Source: Okibacterium sp. HSC-33S16 (GTDB lineage: Bacteria > Actinomycetota > Actinomycetes > Actinomycetales > Microbacteriaceae). From it: a stretch of 64,000 bases of DNA. Location: positions 124,001 to 188,000 of the forward strand of contig NZ_JALJZZ010000002.1 of the NCBI RefSeq assembly GCF_024171565.1, in the 5' to 3' direction. Every line of letters starts with the position of its first letter. Within the stretch, counting starts at the first letter, position 1. Positions 60,601 through 64,000 of this stretch are shown here, one piece after another. A program made the translations under genes and the position numbers. A model generated the notes under the pieces. It searched no databases and was not told where the DNA came from. It saw nothing but the letters and a program-made list of their open reading frames with translations.

Positions 60601-62711
60601 GGATGCCGATCACCCTGCCGTACACGACCTCGTCGTTGACGCTCAACGCGGGCACCCACGCCGTCGTCATCGAGTCGACCGACAAGGTGGGCAACCTCAC
60701 CCGGTTCGAGGCCAGCTTCACCACCTTTGTAGAGCAGCCCACCGGCGGTGTGATCAGCCCGGCCGAGGGCGACCAGGTCGAGGCGGGCGACGTGAGCCTG
60801 TCGGCCAAGGTCGACGACCCGACAGGTGACGTGCTCGACGTGTCGTTCCGTGAGGGCTACCGGCTCGACCTGAAAGACGGCGACGTGTCGGCTCAGTCCG
60901 GTACCACACAGGATGCCGCCGCCACCGACCGCGAGAAGCCGGTCGCCCTGAAGGCCAGTGACGTGGCCGCACTCGAGACCGTCGACGGCATCGCCACCGA
61001 GGTCAGCTCCGACACCGAGTTTCCCTACCAACTCTTCGACGTCGCTGTCCCCGCCGATGCTGGGGCCGACGCCTCGGTCCGGGTCAACTGGTCGGGCACG
61101 GCAAACGCCAACGCTCAGGTCATCCTTTACGCGCTCACCGCGGACGGCGGGTCGTGGACCGAGGTCACCCGCCACTTGACGGCAACCGACGATGAGGCGT
61201 TCACGCTCACCGGCACCGTTGATGTCGCGAGCCATGCGGTCGACGGAAGCGTCAGCATCCTTGTGCAGCACTCTGAAGGGTTCGCTGGGGCAGACCAGAC
61301 CGACCGCGACGACGCCGTGGCACCGCACAACGCGGCCGACGTGCCGCGGTCAGACTACGACTTCACTCTCGCGTGGGAGTCGGACACGCAGTACTACAAC
61401 GCGGAGTACTACGACCACCAGGTCGCGATTCACGACTACCTGCTCGACCGTCGTGAAGAGCTCAACCTGCAGTACGTGTTCCACACCGGTGACATCGTCG
61501 ACGACAGCCTGCAGCCCTACCAGTGGGCGAATGCCGACCCGCAGTACCAGCGGTTCGACGACGCGGGTCTTCCGTACGGGGTGCTCGCCGGCAACCACGA
61601 CGTCGGGCACAAGGAGGTCGACTACACCCAGTACGGCCAGTACTTCGGTGAAGACCGCTACGTCGACAACCCCTGGTACGGCGGCAGTTACCAGAACAAC
61701 CGCGGCCACTATGACCTGATGACCGCTGGTGGCATCGACTTTCTGATGCTCTACATGGGCTGGGGCCCGGCCGACGCTGAAATCGACTGGATGAACGAGG
61801 TGCTCGCCGCCTACCCCGAGCGCATCGCGATCGTCAACCAGCACGAGTTCATGCTGACCACCGGCGGGCTCGGCGCCATGCCGCAGCGCATCATGGACGA
61901 GGTCGTCGCCACCAACCCGAACGTCAAGATGGTGTTCTCCGGTCACTACCACGACGCGTTCACGCGGGTCGATGAGTTCGACGACAACGGTGACGGCACC
62001 CCTGACCGCAAGGTGCACTCGATGCTGTTCGACTACCAGGGGCTCCCGGAGGGCGGCCAGGGCTTCCTGCGTCTGCTGCACTTCGACAACGAGTCCGGCC
62101 AGATGATGGTGCGCACCTATTCACCGTCGCTCGATCAGTACAACTCCGATGAGGCCAGCCTGCTCGGCCCGGTGGAGGACCCGTACATGTACCAGGACTT
62201 CGAGGTCTCCTACGCGGACCTCGGTATCACCCCGGCGACCAAAACCTTGGCGACGGATGCCTTCAGCGCCGAAATCTTGACGGCTCACGACATCGCGTCG
62301 TTCGCTGATGTGCCCAGTGGGTCTGTGCTGACGGCGACCTGGCCGCTCGAGGAGTTCGGTGAGCACGGGTGGTACGTACGCACCGCGGACCCGTTCGGTG
62401 CCGTCGACTACTCGGCCGTGAGCCTCTTCAGGGTGATCGCCGCGGCGGAGGAGCCGGAACCCACGACACCGCCCGGCTCAGGTGGTGGCGGTACGCCGAT
62501 TCCGGATCCGGCCGGTGATGGGGGAGCGACACCGATCGGGTCGGGCGCAACACCCGGCAAGGGCTCTGGCACGGCGAACACGGCCGACGGGTTGGCTCAC
62601 TCCGGCTCGCCGATCGACGGAGGTGGTGCGGCCGCACTCAGTGGGCTCGCGCTCCTGCTCGCCGGGCTTGGGTTGCACCTGTTGCGGCGAGGGAAACGCC
62701 AGCGGGTCTAG
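57669..62711 (+). CDS. Giant cell-wall-anchored protein: three lamin-tail domains, Ig-like modules, metallophosphoesterase, LAHSG sorting signal
   Basis: A 1680-residue exported protein. GTG 57669 has GAAGG eight bases upstream and gives a clean signal peptide (VSTPLPRRIRG to ATPASA|AP); an ATG ten codons earlier is the alternative. Three lamin-tail-like domains follow at about 42-177, 237-374 and 437-577 (LVITEIVADNPGDDNFEYFE, LIVTEIAPDHVGFDNFEFFE, LQVTELLPDSTNVGAADGFE). Residues 620-1230 are Ig-like and beta-rich modules. A metallophosphoesterase lies at about 1229-1480: WESDTQYY, HTGDIVDD, GNHDVG, NQHEF, GHYHDAF. The C-terminus has a Pro/Gly-rich spacer, LAHSG, a hydrophobic helix and RRGKRQRV, a sortase signal of the actinobacterial LAXTG class with Ser for Thr. 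It probably degrades extracellular phosphodiesters or DNA at the cell surface. Confidence 0.9.
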   Translation: MSTPLPRRIRGVLATATVCALSLGFVAATPASAAPALGVPPLVITEIVADNPGDDNFEYFEVHNTTTDALPLANAGITFAYSYVDSSDRARDVPLAVDGDVSIAAGETVLFWLSYTSGKIDSTKFTIDGFRDAVGADAATNVVRVTGQAGMANGGDRGIRILDTNGIVSWSHYPVGSMGQGQATHFRLPADSADLGMDVLAPNAALSPGVVDPAAFVRPTPEPDPVPAPGPAANWPLIVTEIAPDHVGFDNFEFFEVHNTTNLPIDLAAEGYSFAYGPVASDDLTGDKALTAETNLVIGAGETVLYWLSYTDGNVDSFAKTEADFRTQWAVPAGTQVARITGQNGMANTSARGIRVVQTTPAGVENVSWSHYPVESVSTTTTAQFRIPGDIAENGLSLLETAAATPGVVKDEALTAPEPEPTPGWSPKPDPSLTTARLQVTELLPDSTNVGAADGFEFIELYNATSEPIDFSDYTINYLYPIDATSNSNEVLWPAQPDDVVIKPGTTLVFWIKNSSNAQLGADAFNAQFGADLELGTDLVEITSAGMANSGARGIEVRTNTGFSVSRAYFNMGATDDTVADQGIRYAVTPEDLGLQRMLGLAAATPGTIQEDQVPAGLMIDPVDTTAPVITDRTATTIDPAANFTIELDVNDNVQVRTVKLELSNNVDDGIRSINLVSGADGMYRSVVNAADLIGKKWYEYTVTARDGSNITTTETRRVAVDGVNTDPIRLNVTDGQYVGGDPTVIAAGDDYPSDLELSIDGTPIEGSPSLESAPTFVFEAGSVNTFFQNGVRIGDDVLTIFDDGIPSGFETVVTPVPLDYVVEGDELVVSIWAGTKAAPEIDLNENNDDFQVKGMRLVLPDGRTLTPARYDSPATVLEMGDSAGKLDFYDARFTLPTDAFTGESIVWNTADATDGEHVVSATNGAATLSRTVIVDNTAPAVTSSIVDGTAYQGEIRIEAEISDAGAGVGSYTATLDGMPITLPYTTSSLTLNAGTHAVVIESTDKVGNLTRFEASFTTFVEQPTGGVISPAEGDQVEAGDVSLSAKVDDPTGDVLDVSFREGYRLDLKDGDVSAQSGTTQDAAATDREKPVALKASDVAALETVDGIATEVSSDTEFPYQLFDVAVPADAGADASVRVNWSGTANANAQVILYALTADGGSWTEVTRHLTATDDEAFTLTGTVDVASHAVDGSVSILVQHSEGFAGADQTDRDDAVAPHNAADVPRSDYDFTLAWESDTQYYNAEYYDHQVAIHDYLLDRREELNLQYVFHTGDIVDDSLQPYQWANADPQYQRFDDAGLPYGVLAGNHDVGHKEVDYTQYGQYFGEDRYVDNPWYGGSYQNNRGHYDLMTAGGIDFLMLYMGWGPADAEIDWMNEVLAAYPERIAIVNQHEFMLTTGGLGAMPQRIMDEVVATNPNVKMVFSGHYHDAFTRVDEFDDNGDGTPDRKVHSMLFDYQGLPEGGQGFLRLLHFDNESGQMMVRTYSPSLDQYNSDEASLLGPVEDPYMYQDFEVSYADLGITPATKTLATDAFSAEILTAHDIASFADVPSGSVLTATWPLEEFGEHGWYVRTADPFGAVDYSAVSLFRVIAAAEEPEPTTPPGSGGGGTPIPDPAGDGGATPIGSGATPGKGSGTANTADGLAHSGSPIDGGGAAALSGLALLLAGLGLHLLRRGKRQRV

Positions 62712-62744
62712 CGAGCCGTGCTGGTGTAGCTGGTCGCCAACCTC

Positions 62745-62788
62745 ACAGGGTTCCTCGACGATGCCTCGCGCTCGTCGAGGAACCCTGT
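62745..62788. terminator. Perfect 17-bp hairpin terminator
   Basis: ACAGGGTTCCTCGACGA (62745-62761) and its exact complement (62772-62788) enclose a 10-nt loop, 33 bp after the stop of the giant surface protein. No T-run, but the stem is the longest perfect one in the window. Confidence 0.8.
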
Positions 62789-63065
62789 CTGCGGCCGAGC
62801 GGTCCCATACCGTTGCTCGGGCGCTAATGGTCACGGAGGTGATTGCTCGGTCGATTTTGGTCGGAGAATCGCGAAGCTTTTGACCCTTTTAGTCCGGGCA
62901 GCTGAGTGTCTGACCGTTACTGTCCGAGCAGGCGGTGCCGAGGAAACGCGCTGGCCGAGTCGTCGAGAGTACAGTGGCTGCCCCAGTAGAGGCCCGTTGT
63001 CAAGTGTTCGTGCCAAGTCCTTTCGGGGCTTGACCCTACCCCTGTCCCTCGCCGACAGTAGCGGC
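62789..63065. other. Intergenic region without recognised gene
   Basis: No ORF of protein-like composition. Near-repeats GTCCGGGCAG and GTCCGAGCAG occur about 30 bp apart (near 62891 and 62922). TTGACC at 63030-63035 could be a -35 box for the glycosyltransferase gene; a matching -10 is not convincing. Confidence 0.4.
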
Positions 63066-64000
63066 ATGAGCACGAGTATCGACGCCGCTCCCGCCGTAGT
63101 GGCTCTCACAAACCGCGGACCCGACGACAGGTTCGCCCACCTGTTGAATTGTGCACTCGATGACGACCGGCTGGACGCCGAATACGTCCTCCCGCTCAAG
63201 TGGAAAAATTACCGGGCCGGCGACGTATTTGAGCTCACCGACTACCTCCTCACCATCGCGGAGTACCTCGACGTCACGGTCGTCGACGGGTCACCCGGGT
63301 CTGTCTTCGCGGCACACCACGCGTTGTGGGGAGACCTTGTGCGCCATGTTCAACCCGACGGCCCCAGCACTTCCAATGGAAAGGTCGCCGGCGTGCTCAC
63401 CGGTCTCCGTCTGGCCCGGCACCGTAAGGTGATCCTCGCCGATGACGACGTGCGCTACGACCACCGCGGGCTCATTCGAATGGTTGCGGAACTGCACAGT
63501 GCCGACCTTGTTCGCCCGCAGAACTATTTCACCGCCCTGCCGTGGCACGCCCGCTGGGACACCGCACGCAGCCTGCTCAATCGCGCGGTCGCCTCAGATT
63601 ATCCGGGCACGCTCGGTGTCAATCGCGATCTCGTTCTTGCGTTGGGCGGATATGACGGCGACGTGCTCTTCGAGAACCTTGAGCTGATCCGTACCGTCCG
63701 CGTCGGCGGAGGCCGTGTGCGCTGCGCCGATGACCTCTACGTCGGGCGAATCCCGCCACCCTCGGCTCACTTCGTCCGGCAGCGCATCCGGCAGGCATAC
63801 GACGACTTCGCGCAGCCCGGCCGGCTCGTGGTGGAGTTGGCCCTCCTGCCTTTGCTTGTCTGGAGTATTCACCGACCACAGCACCTGGCCGCGATCGCCG
63901 CCACGTTGCTCACCCTGGCCGAGTCGGGCAGGCAACGATCCGGCGGCTCACGGGTTTTCCCCGCAACGAGCGCGCTGTGGGCACCGGCCTGGCTCCTGGA
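63066..64000 (+). CDS. Glycosyltransferase, family-2-like, 3' end outside the window
   Basis: From ATG 63066 the frame is open to the window edge (311 codons). GLRLARHRKVILADDDVRYD carries the metal-binding DDD of GT-A enzymes; LVRPQNYFTALPWHARWDTA and YPGTLGVNRDLVLALGGYDG resemble the acceptor region of ceramide-glucosyltransferase-like GT2/GT21 proteins. A hydrophobic stretch appears at LVVELALLPLLVWSI, suggesting membrane association. Donor and acceptor unknown. Confidence 0.82.
   Translation, partial: MSTSIDAAPAVVALTNRGPDDRFAHLLNCALDDDRLDAEYVLPLKWKNYRAGDVFELTDYLLTIAEYLDVTVVDGSPGSVFAAHHALWGDLVRHVQPDGPSTSNGKVAGVLTGLRLARHRKVILADDDVRYDHRGLIRMVAELHSADLVRPQNYFTALPWHARWDTARSLLNRAVASDYPGTLGVNRDLVLALGGYDGDVLFENLELIRTVRVGGGRVRCADDLYVGRIPPPSAHFVRQRIRQAYDDFAQPGRLVVELALLPLLVWSIHRPQHLAAIAATLLTLAESGRQRSGGSRVFPATSALWAPAWLL

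Noticed and set aside
58017-61328. A 1103-codon open frame antisense to the giant surface protein
   Set aside because: High-GC codon bias on the plus strand suppresses stops in this antisense phase. Its translation is Arg/His/Val/Asp-rich with no domain, while the plus strand carries signal peptide, LTD and phosphoesterase motifs.
62835-62881. GGAGGTGAT resembling a strong ribosome site, with a short frame after it
   Set aside because: The only start at good spacing (TTG 62855) gives eight codons before TGA; no downstream coupled gene at close range, so likely chance.

Overview
The window is a high-GC actinobacterial chromosome segment. Several features point to the family Microbacteriaceae, though this is an inference from content and style rather than from a marker gene. 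They include GTGA/ATGA stop-start overlaps, many GTG starts, likely leaderless starts, mycothiol-type MshA/PIG-L genes, an actinobacterial LAXTG-type cell-wall sorting signal, and a strongly over-represented octamer GGCATCCG/CGGATGCC. I found no rRNA, tRNA, insertion sequence, prophage or CRISPR array.

Layout. (1) 1-9.3 kb: the tail of a LysR regulator and a CYP199-like cytochrome P450, then a sugar-catabolic locus. That locus has an RbsC/RbsA-type permease and ATPase divergent from a lipoprotein binding protein, followed by a Gfo/Idh/MocA dehydrogenase, a TIM-barrel isomerase, a block of inverted tandem repeats and a ROK repressor. (2) 9.4-13 kb: small housekeeping or membrane genes (winged '3-methyladenine glycosylase'-type protein, LysE exporter, DUF1761, TspO-like, hexapeptide protein). 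(3) 13.1-15.1 kb: a CYP152 peroxygenase carrying the OleT-type Phe/His/Arg triad, followed in the same reading frame by an SDR that has lost its NAD-binding half. (4) 15.2-30.7 kb: mixed single genes and small operons (SDR, PHP phosphoesterase, DUF4097, guanine-deaminase-like, ArsR/AHSA1 pair, VOC, LLM oxidoreductase, lipoproteins, diacylglycerol kinase, AlaX-like editing protein, secreted M28 peptidase, amidohydrolase plus PaiB). (5) 30.8-37.8 kb: a plant-glycoside island with a GH78 alpha-L-rhamnosidase and TetR regulator divergent from an MFS sugar transporter, a GH1 beta-glucosidase and a nucleoside hydrolase, sharing a perfect 30-bp operator. (6) 37.9-47.5 kb: PIG-L/MshA-like pair, XRE-cupin and thioredoxin-reductase-like pair, an alpha/beta hydrolase preceded by a 16-codon leader peptide with alternative RNA hairpins, VOC/AraC, MarR/SDR, small membrane proteins, and an LLM oxidoreductase. 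(7) 47.6-56.4 kb: a compact fructan/sucrose operon with two different GH32 enzymes, a three-gene ABC importer, a LacI repressor and a PfkB kinase, driven from a promoter region with two LacI-type operators 43 bp apart. (8) 56.5-64 kb: an ICMT-like membrane methyltransferase, a very large secreted LTD/Ig/metallophosphoesterase protein with a C-terminal LAHSG sorting signal, and the start of a glycosyltransferase.

Taken together, the rhamnosidase/beta-glucosidase and fructan islands suggest a bacterium living on plant-derived sugars and glycosides. Both islands, and the first 6.8 kb, are nearly free of the GGCATCCG octamer that is frequent elsewhere, which fits acquisition of these blocks from outside. 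The most unusual items are the leader peptide at 42685-42735, the CYP152 with alkene-forming residues, the P450/SDR remnant joined in frame, the stop-interrupted ORF at 47658-47900 and the 1680-residue anchored phosphoesterase.
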